From Phycisphaerae bacterium (GTDB lineage Bacteria; Planctomycetota; Phycisphaerae; JAJVII01): a stretch of DNA of 55,719 nt. The notes below the pieces were generated by a model. That model did not search any database. It saw only the letters and a list, made by a program, of their open reading frames with translations, and was not told where the DNA came from. Positions 18,027 through 27,073 of the stretch are shown piece by piece (position 1 is the stretch's first letter; each line of letters starts with the position of its first letter). Both the position numbers and the translations under genes were made by a program. The stretch is from the NCBI GenBank assembly GCA_022072085.1, contig JAJVII010000070.1, positions 1 to 55,719 of the forward strand, in the 5' to 3' direction.

Positions 18027-18091
18027 AGGCCACTCCTCGCGATGGGTCCCGGCCGGCGAGCGGACCGGGGACGGGTCAGACATTCAGGACG

Positions 18092-18334
18092 TTACATGCC
18101 GGGCTGGGACGTCGCCCAGCCGCCTTCCCTGACGATCCGCGGATCGTCGTCGCCCGGGAAGCTCAGGCCGGCCGGTATGTGATACTTGCCGTCGGGACCG
18201 GGCAGGAAGCAGCCCACGCCCGGCACGCACAACTCCTCCTGGGCAGCCGGCGGGTTCTGCTTCTGGCAGCCGCCCGACAGGAGCAGGACAGCCGACAGTG
18301 TCGCGGCAGCCAGCGAGAGCAGGAGTCGGGTCAT
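18092..18334 (-). CDS. Small lipoprotein of unknown function
   Basis: 80 residues with a clear start (AAGGAGAA, six bases upstream). Residues 1-22 form a signal ending in LLLSGGC, so the mature protein is only ~58 residues with an N-terminal lipid anchor. It has one further cysteine pair (LCVPGVGCF) spaced by five residues. No family recognised. It lies directly upstream of the thioredoxin-like lipoprotein gene; a substrate or cofactor-binding partner is conceivable because of the cysteine pair, but nothing proves it. Confidence 0.7.
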   Translation of the reverse strand: MTRLLLSLAAATLSAVLLLSGGCQKQNPPAAQEELCVPGVGCFLPGPDGKYHIPAGLSFPGDDDPRIVREGGWATSQPGM

Positions 18335-18617
18335 GGGGTTCTCCTTGGTCGGATGCCGCCTCGCGCACCAGCCCGGGGGCCTCCCCGGGCCGGGCGATTT
18401 CGGTCAAGTTTACATTATATCGGCCAGACAAGCCGTCCAAAATTAGGTGATGGGCGTTACACGGCTTACCCGACAAATTGCCTACAAGCCGAGTGAAACT
18501 TATAGTAGATTGATCTGGAGGGCGTGAGCGGCTTGGCCATAGGCGGCGAATGCGCTCATGGCCCCGGCCGGCCGGAATCGGTCTTGCCGGCCATCCCCAA
18601 GAGGACGGGAGGTTCGT
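18335..18617. other. Divergent control region
   Basis: Gene-free region between the two outward-reading lipoprotein transcripts. Bases 18405-18515 are AT-rich compared with the surroundings (tttacattatatcgg, cttatagtagattgatc) and probably hold both promoters; I could not assign exact boxes. Confidence 0.4.
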
Positions 18618-19157
18618 GTGGACCCGACCCAGCCACAGTCGGCGTGCGACGAGCAGGGCTGCCCGGTGGACGGGAGCCGGTTGCCCGGCGGCCCGGCCCG
18701 GCCGCGCTGGAGTCGGCTGGGACACGTCACGCGCTGCTGCATCGCGCCGCTGCTGGCGCTTTTCGGCGCGGGCGGCTGCCACCAGTACGTCACGATCCAC
18801 AGCAAGGGTGCGTTCGAGAAGACCGTGCTGAAGAACCCCCGGCCCGTGCTGGTCGAGTTCAGCAAGGACGGCTGCGCCCCCTGCATCGCGATGAATCCGA
18901 TCCTGGATCAACTGGCCCGCGACTACAAGGGCCGGGCGAGCGTCGTGAAATATCGCCACATGAGTTTCACCTTCATCCACACCTCCTTCTCGATCACGCG
19001 GAAGTACGGCGTCTACTTCGTGCCGACGGTCATCCTGTTCGTGGACGGCAAGGAAGAGAAACGCTGGTTCAGCGACTTCCGCCTGAGCACCTATCGCAAG
19101 GCCCTGGACAAGGCCCTGTCAGCCAGGGAGCACGCCTCGGTCTCGGCGGTCCCGTAG
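18618..19157 (+). CDS. Thioredoxin-like protein with lipobox-type segment
   Basis: 179 residues if started at GTG 18618, which is preceded by GGGAGG; an ATG 60 bases upstream lacks this support. About 40 hydrophilic residues precede a hydrophobic stretch ending LLALFGAGGC, a lipobox-like site, giving a rather long n-region. The thioredoxin domain has VLVEFSKDGCAPCIAMNPIL (CAPC redox pair) and YFVPTVILFVDGK with the cis-proline. Likely an envelope thiol-disulfide protein, read away from a paralogue at 17538 with a different active site (CPTC), so the two may act in sequence or on different partners. Confidence 0.78.
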   Translation: MDPTQPQSACDEQGCPVDGSRLPGGPARPRWSRLGHVTRCCIAPLLALFGAGGCHQYVTIHSKGAFEKTVLKNPRPVLVEFSKDGCAPCIAMNPILDQLARDYKGRASVVKYRHMSFTFIHTSFSITRKYGVYFVPTVILFVDGKEEKRWFSDFRLSTYRKALDKALSAREHASVSAVP

Positions 19158-19455
19158 GCCGCCTGCATCCCCGGCTGCTGTATCCATTTCTTTGCGTCGT
19201 CCGTCCTGCCGGTGCAACTTGCGCACCCCTGCCCACTGTTCACCCCGGGGCTTGCCGACGCCGTGCCGTCGCGGGTAGCATTCAGTGTCGATTCTCTTCC
19301 TGGTCGCCCCCGTCCGCGGGCTGGGCATTCTGCGGGAACCCGCAGCCGCCGGGCGAGTCTAACAATCGAACTGAAGGCGGGGGAGAATCCCTGCGCCCGC
19401 GGCTGGCGCGGGGGCGCTGCGATCAACCGGTCGGAACCTGCAAAGGGAGCTTGCC

Positions 19456-22400
19456 ATGAAGCGTCTGCTCATCGTGACGGCGGTGCTGCTGTCGGCGGCG
19501 GGGTCGGTGCGCGCACAGGAGATCGGGTTCTCCGAGGACTTCGCCCTGGCCCGCGACCGCGCCGAGGCCCTCAAGCAGCTTATCCCGGGCACGGAGGACC
19601 ATTACTACTACTCCTGCCTGGACGCCCAGAACCGCGGCGACCTGGACAAGGTCGACGGGCTGCTCAAACTCTGGATCGAGCGCTACCACCGGACCGGCCG
19701 CGTCGTCGAGATCGAGAACCGCCAGGCCCTGCTGCGCTACGACAAGCAGCCCGGCCCGTCGCTGGAGTACATCCGCAAGCAGATCGGCCTGGACTTCAAC
19801 CACCAGCGGCAGACCGAGGCGCGGCAGGTGAAGCTGGCGACGCGCCTGGACCCGGCGCTGATCTCGCGCGACACGCTGCTCAAGGCCGCCCTGTCGCGCT
19901 ACGGCAACCTCCAGGGGCTGGAGGCCTCGGCGCTGGACTGGGCGACGGCGGTCTCGCTCAATCCGGATCAGCGCCGCGATCTGCTGGGCCGACTGGCCCG
20001 GCCGGACTATCCAAACCTCGTGCAGCTCGTCAGCGACGACCTGGACTACCGCTACAGCGGCGGGTTCGGTTCGTTGAACGTCCATCGGCTGATGCTGCTG
20101 GACCAGCTCGACGCCCTGCTCAAGCTCAAGCCCGCGCTGCTGAACGACACGAACTTCGTGCAGGCCCACATGGCCAGGCTGATGCCCGGCGCGGATGTGA
20201 ACTGGCAGCAGGACCGCAAGGCCCAGGTCGCCTGCCTGGACCGCCTCTGGGGGTTCGTCAGCCGGCTGGGCCCGGTGCACAATTCGCTCAAGGCCTGCGT
20301 GCTCTATCACCGCCTCACGCTGGACCGGGCGATGGGGGCGTGGGACCGCGACCGCTTCATGACCTACCTGCAACTGCCCCGGCCGGTGTTCTACATGCGG
20401 CCGCAGTATCTCCAGCGCAAGGAGCTGCGCGACTACCCGGCCAACCTGGGCGCCGACTACAGCCGGTTCATGCGCTTCGGGCCGATCAACGCCGACGAGC
20501 CGCTGGTTCGCAGCTACCTGCTGCACTTCCTGGTGCAGGCCGACGGCTACGACGACTTCTCCGAGTGCGTCGAGAGCGGCTACCTCAAGCAGGTCTTCGC
20601 CGAGAGCAAGATCGTCAACGGCATCGGCGACATGGAGAAGTGGTATTCGCTGATGCCGCCGTCGATCTACCAGGCGCTCAAGGACCGCGTCGACGTGGAC
20701 TTCGCCTTCACCAACAAGGAGCTGTTCACCCCCAACGAGCCGGTCTCGCTGGACCTGTTCGTCAAGAACGTGCCCAAGCTGATCCTGAAGGTCTACCAGG
20801 TCAACGCCCTGAACTACTACCGCGACAACCTGCGCGAGGTGGACACCGACATCAGCCTGGACGGCCTGGTCGCCAATTCCGAGCAGGTCTTCAACTACGC
20901 CGACCCGCCGCTGCTGCGCAGGGCCCGCACCTTCGACCTGCCGCAGCTCAAGGAGCGCGGCGTCTACGTCGTCGAGTTCATCGGCAACGGCATCAGCAGC
21001 CGGGCCCTGGTCCGCAAGGGCCAGCTCCGCTTCGTCGTCCGCACCAGCACCGCCGGCCAGGTCTTCACCGTCCTGGATGAGAGCGACAAGCCCGTCCCCG
21101 GCGCCCGCCTGTTCCTGGCCGGGCATGAGTTCGTCGCTGACAAGACCGGCCAGGCCGCTGTGCCGATGAGCAACAACCCGGGGAGCCAGCCGATCGTGCT
21201 GGCCGATCCCGACGGCGACTTCGCCACGCTGGCCCGCTTCACACAGACCGGCGAGAATTATCGCCTGTCGGTCGGCTTCCACGTGGACCGCGAGGCCCTC
21301 GTCCGCGCCGACACCAGCCCGCACAAGGCCTCGGTCATCATCCGGCCGCAGCTCACGCTCAACGGCCAGCCGGTGACGCTCTCGGTGCTCGAGGACGTCC
21401 GCCTTCAGGTCGCCTCGACCGACATGAACGGCGTGCAGAGCACCAAGGAGGTCCCCGACTTCAAGCTGGCTGAGAACGGCGAGTCCACGTTCGAGTTCCA
21501 GGTGCCCGGCCGACTGGCGTCGATCGCCTTCAGCCTCTCGGCCAAGGTGCAGAACCTCTCGCAGAACCAGAAGCAGTCGCTGGCCGACTCGGCATCGTTC
21601 TCGCTGGCGGCCATCGACCGGACGAACCGCACGATGGACCTGTTCCTGCTGCGCGACGGGGCGAACTACGCCCTGGACCTGCTGGGCAAGAGCGGCGAGC
21701 CGATGGCCGACCGGCCCGTCCAGGTCGTGCTCAAGCACCGCGACTTCCGCGACCCGGTCCACGTCACGCTGGCGACCGACAGCGCCGGCCGCGTCGCCCT
21801 GGGCCCGCTGACCGACATCGCGACGATCACCGCGACTTCGCCCGAGGGGGCGTCGCACGCCTGGACGCCCGCCCGCGACATGGCCGATCTGCCCGCGTCG
21901 ATCGGCGCCCGCGTGGGCGACGCGGTGGCCGTGCCCTTCATGGCCGACCCCGACCAACCGCTCCGCTCGCAGCTCTCGCTGATCGAGCTGCGCGGCGGGC
22001 AGTTCTTCGCCGACCGGTTCGACGCCCTCTCGGTCAAGGGCGGCTTCGTCGTCGTCCAGGACCTGGCGGCCGGCGACTACAGCCTGCTGCTCAAGGACGC
22101 CGGCCAGGAGATCGCCGTCCGCCTGACCGACGGGCCGATCCTCGACGGCCGCGTCATGGGCGCCTATCGGGTCCTGGAGCAGCGCAACCCGGCGCCGCTC
22201 CAGATCGTCTCGGTCACCGCGGACAAGGACGCGGTGAAGATTCAACTGGCCAACGCGACCAAGTTCGCCCGCGTCCACGTCATCGCGACGCGGTTCGTTC
22301 CTGAGTATCCGCTGTTCGACGATCTGCGGATGGGAACGCCGGGGGCCGCCTGGGCGCTGCGCGGGCAGCCCGAGTCGGTCTACGTCGCCGGGCGGAACAT

Positions 22401-25400
22401 CGGCGACGAGTATCGCTATATCCTGGACCGCAAGTACGCCGCGCGGTTCCCGGGCAACATGCTCACGCGGCCGGGCCTGCTGCTGAACCCCTGGTCGGTC
22501 CGCAAGACCCAGACCGGGCAGCAGGTGGCCGCCGAGGGAGAGGAGTATGGCCGCCAGGGCGGAAAGTCATTCGGCAGCGGTCCGGGCGGGGCGAATCGCG
22601 AGCGGCAGGCCGGTCCGGCTGCCGGTGGCGGGTTCAGCGAATACGACTTCCTGCGCGACCCGGCTGTCGTGCTGGTCAACCTGCTCCCGGACGCCAAGGG
22701 CGTGATCACCATCCCGCGCAAGGACCTGGGCGACAAGCAGCAGATCCGCGTGCTGGCTGCCGATCCCGAGAACACCGTCCTGCGCGACATCGCCCTGGCG
22801 GCGCCGCAGGCCGACTACCTCGACCTGCGGCTGGCCAACGGGCTGGACCCGGCGGCCAGGCTGACCGAGCAGAAGCAGGTGTCGGTGGTGGCCAAGGGCG
22901 GGGCGTTCACGCTGGCCGACGTGCGGACCTCGCAGTTCGAGGTCTACGACAGCGTCGCCCGGCTCTATCGGCTGCTCACGACGCTTAGCAGCGACCCGAC
23001 GCTGGCGGAGTTCAGCTTCATCCTGGACTGGCCGAAGATGAAGGACGCCGAGAAGCGCGAGAAGTATTCCAAGTACGCCTGCCACGAGTTGAACTTCTTC
23101 CTGATGCACAAGGATCCCGACTTCTTCAAGGCCGTCGTGCAGCCCTACCTGAAGAACAAGAAGGACAAGACCTTCATGGACCATTACCTGCTGGGCGACG
23201 ACCTGAGCGGCTACCGCTTCGGGTGGGAGCACCAGCAGCTCAACGCCGCCGAGCAGGTGCTGCTGGCCCAGCGGATCGACGGCGAGGCCCCGGCCACCGC
23301 CCGGCACGTCCGCGAGTTGTGGGAACTGATCCCGCCGGATGTGGAGCGGTTCAACCGGCTGTTCGGCACGGCCCTGGCGGCCGGTTCTCTGGAGACGGCC
23401 GACCGGTTCGGGCTGAAGGAACTCCAGGCGGCGGCTGAGCCGAAGGCGGGTTGGAAGGCTGAAGTTGCTCGGGCCGCGAACGGGCACGGCGCGACCGGCG
23501 GGGCTTATCCGGCCGAGACGCCCGCCTTGGCGCCGCCGATGGCGCCGCCCGCGACTTCAGCTGCGCCGGCTGCCAAGATGCCGATGGATGCCCAGGCTCG
23601 GCGGGACGTGGCCAAGGAGCAGATGGATGAGAAGTTGGCCGACGATAGCGCGGGCTACTACGCCAAGGACCGCGAACTCCGCAGCCGGGGCCGGCAGTTC
23701 TATCGCCGGCTGGACAAGACCGAGGAGTGGGCCGAGAACAACTACTACCACCTGCCGATCGCCCGGCAGAACGGCGACCTGATCGCGGTCAACGCGTTCT
23801 GGAAAGACTACGCCGCGTGGGACGGCAAGGGGCCGTTCCTCTCAGCCAACTTCGCCGAGGCCACGGGCAGCTTCGCCGAGATGATGCTTGCCCTGGCGGT
23901 GACCGACCTGCCCTTCGACCCGGCCGACGCCAAGACCGCCGCCAAGGACCGCTCGCTGACGCTGACCGCGGGCGGGCCGATGGTGGTCTTCAGCCGACAG
24001 ATTCTGCCGGCCCAGGCCGCCGAGAAGACGCCCATCCTGGTCAGCCAGGACTTCTTCCGCGCCGACGACCGCTACAGCTACGACGGCAACGAGCGGAGCG
24101 ACAAGTACGTGACCGATGAGTTCATCGTCCACGTCGTCTACGGCTGCCAGATCGTGCTGACCAACCCGACCTCCAGCCGTCAGCGGCTGGACCTGCTGGT
24201 CCAGGTCCCCGTCGGTTCGATGCCCGTGCTCAACGGGCAGCAGACGCGGTCGGTGACGATCGAGCTTCAGCCGTTCGCGACGCAGAAGATCGAATACTAC
24301 TTCTACTTCCCGCGGGCCGGCACGTTCGCCCATTTCCCGGTGAACGTCGCCCGCAACGAGAAGCTGATTGCCGCGGCCCCGGCCGTGACCCTGAACGTCG
24401 TGGACACGCCCACGAAGGTCGACACCACGAGCTGGGAATACGTCAGCCAGAACGGGACCGAGGAACAGGTTCTCAAGTATCTCCGCGACAACAATGTCGA
24501 GCGGCTGGACCTGGACCTGATCGCCTGGCGGATGGCCGACGCGAAGTTCTTCCGCACGGTCGTCGCCCTGCTGGACGGGCGGCACGTCTACAGCCACACG
24601 CTCTGGTCGTACGCGATCAAGCACGACGATCCGGCGGCGGCCCGGCAGTTCCTCCAGCACTGCGACGGCTTCCTGGCCCAGTGCGGGCCGTACATCGACT
24701 GCCGGCTGGTCACGATCGACCCGGTCGTGCGGCACGCCTACGAGCACCTGGAATACAGCCCGCTGGTCAACGCCCGGGTCGATCAGCTCGGGGCCCGGCG
24801 GCGGATTCTCAACGACCAGTTCCATCAGCAGTATCATCGGCTGATGGCCATCCTCTGCTGCCGTCCGACGCTGGACGACAGCGACCTGCTGGCCGTCACC
24901 TACTACATGCTGCTCCAGGATCGCGTCGGCGAGGGGCTGGACTACTTCGCCCGCGTCAACCCCGACAAGCTGGCGACGCGGATTCAGTATGACTACCTGA
25001 CGGCCTACGTGGACTTCTACAAGTCCCGCCCGGCCGACGCCCGGGCCGTCGCCGCCCGCTACGCCGAATACCCCGTCGACCGCTGGCGGCAGCTCTTTGC
25101 CAACGTGCTCAGTCAGGCCGACGAGATCGAGGGCAAGGGTCCGCAGGTGGCCAACCCCGAGGACCGCGACCAGGTTCAGGCCCGCCTGGCCGCCACCGAG
25201 CCGGCGCTGGACTTCGCCCTCGACGGCCGCACCGCCAACCTGACCTGGCGGAACCTCGACGAGGTCCGCGTCAACTACTACCAGATGGACATCGAGCTGC
25301 TCTTCTCGCGCAACCCGTTCGTCCAGTCAGCCGGCGGCGGCGGCGACTTCGCCTACATCCGTCCGAACCTGAGCCAGACCGTCAAGCTCCAGGCCGGCAA

Positions 25401-25779
25401 GACCGCCCAGAGCTTTGAGCTGCCCGAGAAACTCGCCGGCTCCAACGTGATGGTCGAGATCGTCGCCGGGCCGATCCGCAAGACGCAGGCCTACTTCTCC
25501 AACTCGATGAAGGTGCAGTTGATGGAGAACTATGGCCAACTCGCGGTGACCGACGCCGCCGGCAAGGCCGGGCTGTCCAAGGTGTACGTGAAGGTCTACG
25601 CCCGCACGAACGACGGGCAGGTGATCTTCTACAAGGACGGCTACACCGACCTGCGGGGCCGGTTCGACTACACCTCGCTGAACACGAACGAGCTGGAACG
25701 CGTCGCGCGGTTCAGCATCCTGGTGCTCAGCGACACGCAGGGCGCGGTCGTCCGCGAGGCCGCCCCGCCCAAGCAGTAA
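19456..25779 (+). CDS. Giant secreted protein with alpha-2-macroglobulin-like beta domains
   Basis: 2107 residues, starting behind AAAGGGAG. Signal peptide MKRLLIVTAVLLSAAGSVRA, then a mature protein beginning QEIGF. An alpha-helical N-terminal part (to about 410) is followed by beta-sandwich units whose wording resembles macroglobulin MG domains (NEPVSLDLFVKNVP, RGVYVVEFIGNG, VVRTSTAGQVFTVLDESDKP). There is an alanine/proline-rich hinge near 1350-1375 and later SRQRLDLLVQVPVGSMPVL plus ATQKIEYYFYFPRAGTF, known to me from large planctomycete proteins of unknown role. No CxEQ thioester motif was seen, so covalent protease trapping is unlikely. The C-terminus has TPR-like helices and a beta tail. 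Monocistronic, with a strong terminator. Function unknown; the A2M link is tentative. Confidence 0.8.
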   Translation: MKRLLIVTAVLLSAAGSVRAQEIGFSEDFALARDRAEALKQLIPGTEDHYYYSCLDAQNRGDLDKVDGLLKLWIERYHRTGRVVEIENRQALLRYDKQPGPSLEYIRKQIGLDFNHQRQTEARQVKLATRLDPALISRDTLLKAALSRYGNLQGLEASALDWATAVSLNPDQRRDLLGRLARPDYPNLVQLVSDDLDYRYSGGFGSLNVHRLMLLDQLDALLKLKPALLNDTNFVQAHMARLMPGADVNWQQDRKAQVACLDRLWGFVSRLGPVHNSLKACVLYHRLTLDRAMGAWDRDRFMTYLQLPRPVFYMRPQYLQRKELRDYPANLGADYSRFMRFGPINADEPLVRSYLLHFLVQADGYDDFSECVESGYLKQVFAESKIVNGIGDMEKWYSLMPPSIYQALKDRVDVDFAFTNKELFTPNEPVSLDLFVKNVPKLILKVYQVNALNYYRDNLREVDTDISLDGLVANSEQVFNYADPPLLRRARTFDLPQLKERGVYVVEFIGNGISSRALVRKGQLRFVVRTSTAGQVFTVLDESDKPVPGARLFLAGHEFVADKTGQAAVPMSNNPGSQPIVLADPDGDFATLARFTQTGENYRLSVGFHVDREALVRADTSPHKASVIIRPQLTLNGQPVTLSVLEDVRLQVASTDMNGVQSTKEVPDFKLAENGESTFEFQVPGRLASIAFSLSAKVQNLSQNQKQSLADSASFSLAAIDRTNRTMDLFLLRDGANYALDLLGKSGEPMADRPVQVVLKHRDFRDPVHVTLATDSAGRVALGPLTDIATITATSPEGASHAWTPARDMADLPASIGARVGDAVAVPFMADPDQPLRSQLSLIELRGGQFFADRFDALSVKGGFVVVQDLAAGDYSLLLKDAGQEIAVRLTDGPILDGRVMGAYRVLEQRNPAPLQIVSVTADKDAVKIQLANATKFARVHVIATRFVPEYPLFDDLRMGTPGAAWALRGQPESVYVAGRNIGDEYRYILDRKYAARFPGNMLTRPGLLLNPWSVRKTQTGQQVAAEGEEYGRQGGKSFGSGPGGANRERQAGPAAGGGFSEYDFLRDPAVVLVNLLPDAKGVITIPRKDLGDKQQIRVLAADPENTVLRDIALAAPQADYLDLRLANGLDPAARLTEQKQVSVVAKGGAFTLADVRTSQFEVYDSVARLYRLLTTLSSDPTLAEFSFILDWPKMKDAEKREKYSKYACHELNFFLMHKDPDFFKAVVQPYLKNKKDKTFMDHYLLGDDLSGYRFGWEHQQLNAAEQVLLAQRIDGEAPATARHVRELWELIPPDVERFNRLFGTALAAGSLETADRFGLKELQAAAEPKAGWKAEVARAANGHGATGGAYPAETPALAPPMAPPATSAAPAAKMPMDAQARRDVAKEQMDEKLADDSAGYYAKDRELRSRGRQFYRRLDKTEEWAENNYYHLPIARQNGDLIAVNAFWKDYAAWDGKGPFLSANFAEATGSFAEMMLALAVTDLPFDPADAKTAAKDRSLTLTAGGPMVVFSRQILPAQAAEKTPILVSQDFFRADDRYSYDGNERSDKYVTDEFIVHVVYGCQIVLTNPTSSRQRLDLLVQVPVGSMPVLNGQQTRSVTIELQPFATQKIEYYFYFPRAGTFAHFPVNVARNEKLIAAAPAVTLNVVDTPTKVDTTSWEYVSQNGTEEQVLKYLRDNNVERLDLDLIAWRMADAKFFRTVVALLDGRHVYSHTLWSYAIKHDDPAAARQFLQHCDGFLAQCGPYIDCRLVTIDPVVRHAYEHLEYSPLVNARVDQLGARRRILNDQFHQQYHRLMAILCCRPTLDDSDLLAVTYYMLLQDRVGEGLDYFARVNPDKLATRIQYDYLTAYVDFYKSRPADARAVAARYAEYPVDRWRQLFANVLSQADEIEGKGPQVANPEDRDQVQARLAATEPALDFALDGRTANLTWRNLDEVRVNYYQMDIELLFSRNPFVQSAGGGGDFAYIRPNLSQTVKLQAGKTAQSFELPEKLAGSNVMVEIVAGPIRKTQAYFSNSMKVQLMENYGQLAVTDAAGKAGLSKVYVKVYARTNDGQVIFYKDGYTDLRGRFDYTSLNTNELERVARFSILVLSDTQGAVVREAAPPKQ

Positions 25780-25805
25780 GCGGCGCCCGCCGCCGGGTAC
25801 ATGAA

Positions 25806-25844
25806 AAGCAGGCGCAGCCGCGAGGGTGCGCCTGCTTCGCTTTT
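25806..25844. terminator. Bidirectional intrinsic terminator
   Basis: AAGCAGGCGCA, ten-base loop, TGCGCCTGCTT: a perfect 11 bp stem with AAAA on the left and CGCTTTT on the right. It separates the giant + strand gene from the end of the Wood-Ljungdahl operon on the - strand, serving both. Confidence 0.85.
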
Positions 25845-25859
25845 CGCCCGGACCGTCGG

Positions 25860-27059
25860 CTACGCCTTGAACAGCCCGGCGGCGGTGAACCGCTTCTTGA
25901 GCGCCGCGATGAAGGCCGGGCTCGTGCCGCAGCATCCGCCGACGATCGTCGCGCCGGCGTCCACCAGCTTGAGTGCCTGCTCGGCGAAGACTTCCGGTTT
26001 CATTGTGTAGGTCGCCTTGCCGTCGACCATCACGGGTTGGCCGGCGTTGGCCTTGATCCATACCGGGCCCTTCCAGGCGGCCCGGTACTTGCCCGCGACG
26101 GTGATGTAGTTGTCGATGCCGATGCCGCAGTTGGCGCCGACGACCGCGACGCCCAGCGGGCCGAGTTTCTCGACCACCTGCTCGGGCGTCACGCCCATCA
26201 TCGTCCGCGTGTGGTCCGGGCCGGAGTCGAAGGTGAAGCTGGCCACCACCGGCAGGCCTGTCGCGACGGCCGCCTTCACCGCCAGCTCCGCCTCCGCCAG
26301 GTCGGTCATCGTCTCGACGACGATGCCGTCGGCGCCGCCGGCTTTGATCGCGTTCGCCTGCTCGGCGAACGCCGCCAGCACCTCGTCAGCCGACACCTCG
26401 CCCATCATCATCATCTTCCCGCATGGGCCGATCGAGGCGAAGACGGCCGCCTTCGCGCCGGCGGCCTGCTTGCTGATCTGCACGCCGGCGGTGTTGATGT
26501 CGGCCGTCCGCGATTCCTGTCCATGCCGCGACAGTTGAATCCGCGACGCCCCGAATGTGTTGGTCAGGATGACGTCCGAGCCCGCCCCGACGTAGGCCGA
26601 CGCCACCTCCTTGACCGGCCCGGGGTTGTCCAGGTTCCAGGAGTCGGGCTCCTGCCCGGGCTTGAGCCCCCGCTGCTGGAGCTGCGTGCCCCAGGCGCCG
26701 TCGGAGAGCATCAGTTTCTTCGAGGCCAGTCGTGCTCTTGCGTCGCTCATCGCGAGATTCTCCTTATGAATGCAAAATGCTGAGTCCTGAGTGCTGAGCG
26801 TCCTTGTCGATCCGTCGTCGTCATCGGCCGTCCCCGCGTCCGCCGCCTTCACGTCCAGGCATTCGTTGGCCGACTTGCACCATTCGGCGCAGCCCATGTC
26901 CTTGCGCGGGTTGCGCACCCGCACGCCGCAGGTGCAGGGCCGGAATGCGTCGTCCTTGAAAAACTCGATCGCCCGCCCGCAGGCCGGGCAGGCCACCTCG
27001 AAGATGTCCTCCGGTTTCCAGAACCGCAGGTTCTGTCCCGGGCATCGCGGCGTTTCCAT
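25860..27059 (-). CDS. Cysteine-rich zinc-ribbon read in frame into a homocysteine S-methyltransferase
   Basis: One open frame of 399 residues from ATG 27059 (GAGAAAGGA upstream, 14 bases after the activator gene). Residues 1-68 are a small metal-binding domain: FWKPEDIFEVACPACG and CTCG (Cys 24/27/42/44) plus Cys 57/61/67, a type I recall from proteins near corrinoid and acetogenesis genes. After a ~35-residue linker that looks like spacer DNA, a second start at 26750 with its own AGGAG begins a complete 296-residue methyltransferase: LMLSDGAWGTQL, ILTNTFGASR, GANCGIG and GGCCGT, the zinc-binding cysteines of MetH/BHMT N-terminal domains. It should move a methyl group to homocysteine or another thiol, probably from a methyl-corrinoid. 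Either a true fusion or two genes without an intervening stop. Confidence 0.8.
   Translation of the reverse strand: METPRCPGQNLRFWKPEDIFEVACPACGRAIEFFKDDAFRPCTCGVRVRNPRKDMGCAEWCKSANECLDVKAADAGTADDDDGSTRTLSTQDSAFCIHKENLAMSDARARLASKKLMLSDGAWGTQLQQRGLKPGQEPDSWNLDNPGPVKEVASAYVGAGSDVILTNTFGASRIQLSRHGQESRTADINTAGVQISKQAAGAKAAVFASIGPCGKMMMMGEVSADEVLAAFAEQANAIKAGGADGIVVETMTDLAEAELAVKAAVATGLPVVASFTFDSGPDHTRTMMGVTPEQVVEKLGPLGVAVVGANCGIGIDNYITVAGKYRAAWKGPVWIKANAGQPVMVDGKATYTMKPEVFAEQALKLVDAGATIVGGCCGTSPAFIAALKKRFTAAGLFKA
26759..26764 (-). promoter_or_regulatory. Internal ribosome site deciding the second start of the methyltransferase
   Basis: AGGAGA on the minus strand, eight bases before ATG 26750. 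Its quality argues that the methyltransferase is translated by itself, even though the upstream frame is open into it. Confidence 0.6.
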
Positions 27060-27073
27060 GCTCGATCCTTTCT

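Noticed and set aside
19210-19230. A sigma-54 promoter candidate (tgccggtgcaacttgc) before the giant protein gene
   Set aside because: The -24 element lacks the required GG spacing to GC, so it does not fit RpoN rules.
19423-22278. A 951-codon minus-strand open frame
   Set aside because: Mirror of the giant secreted protein; composition (Val, Gln, Arg, His) is that of an antisense frame in GC-rich DNA, no motif, and the plus-strand gene has a signal peptide and terminator.
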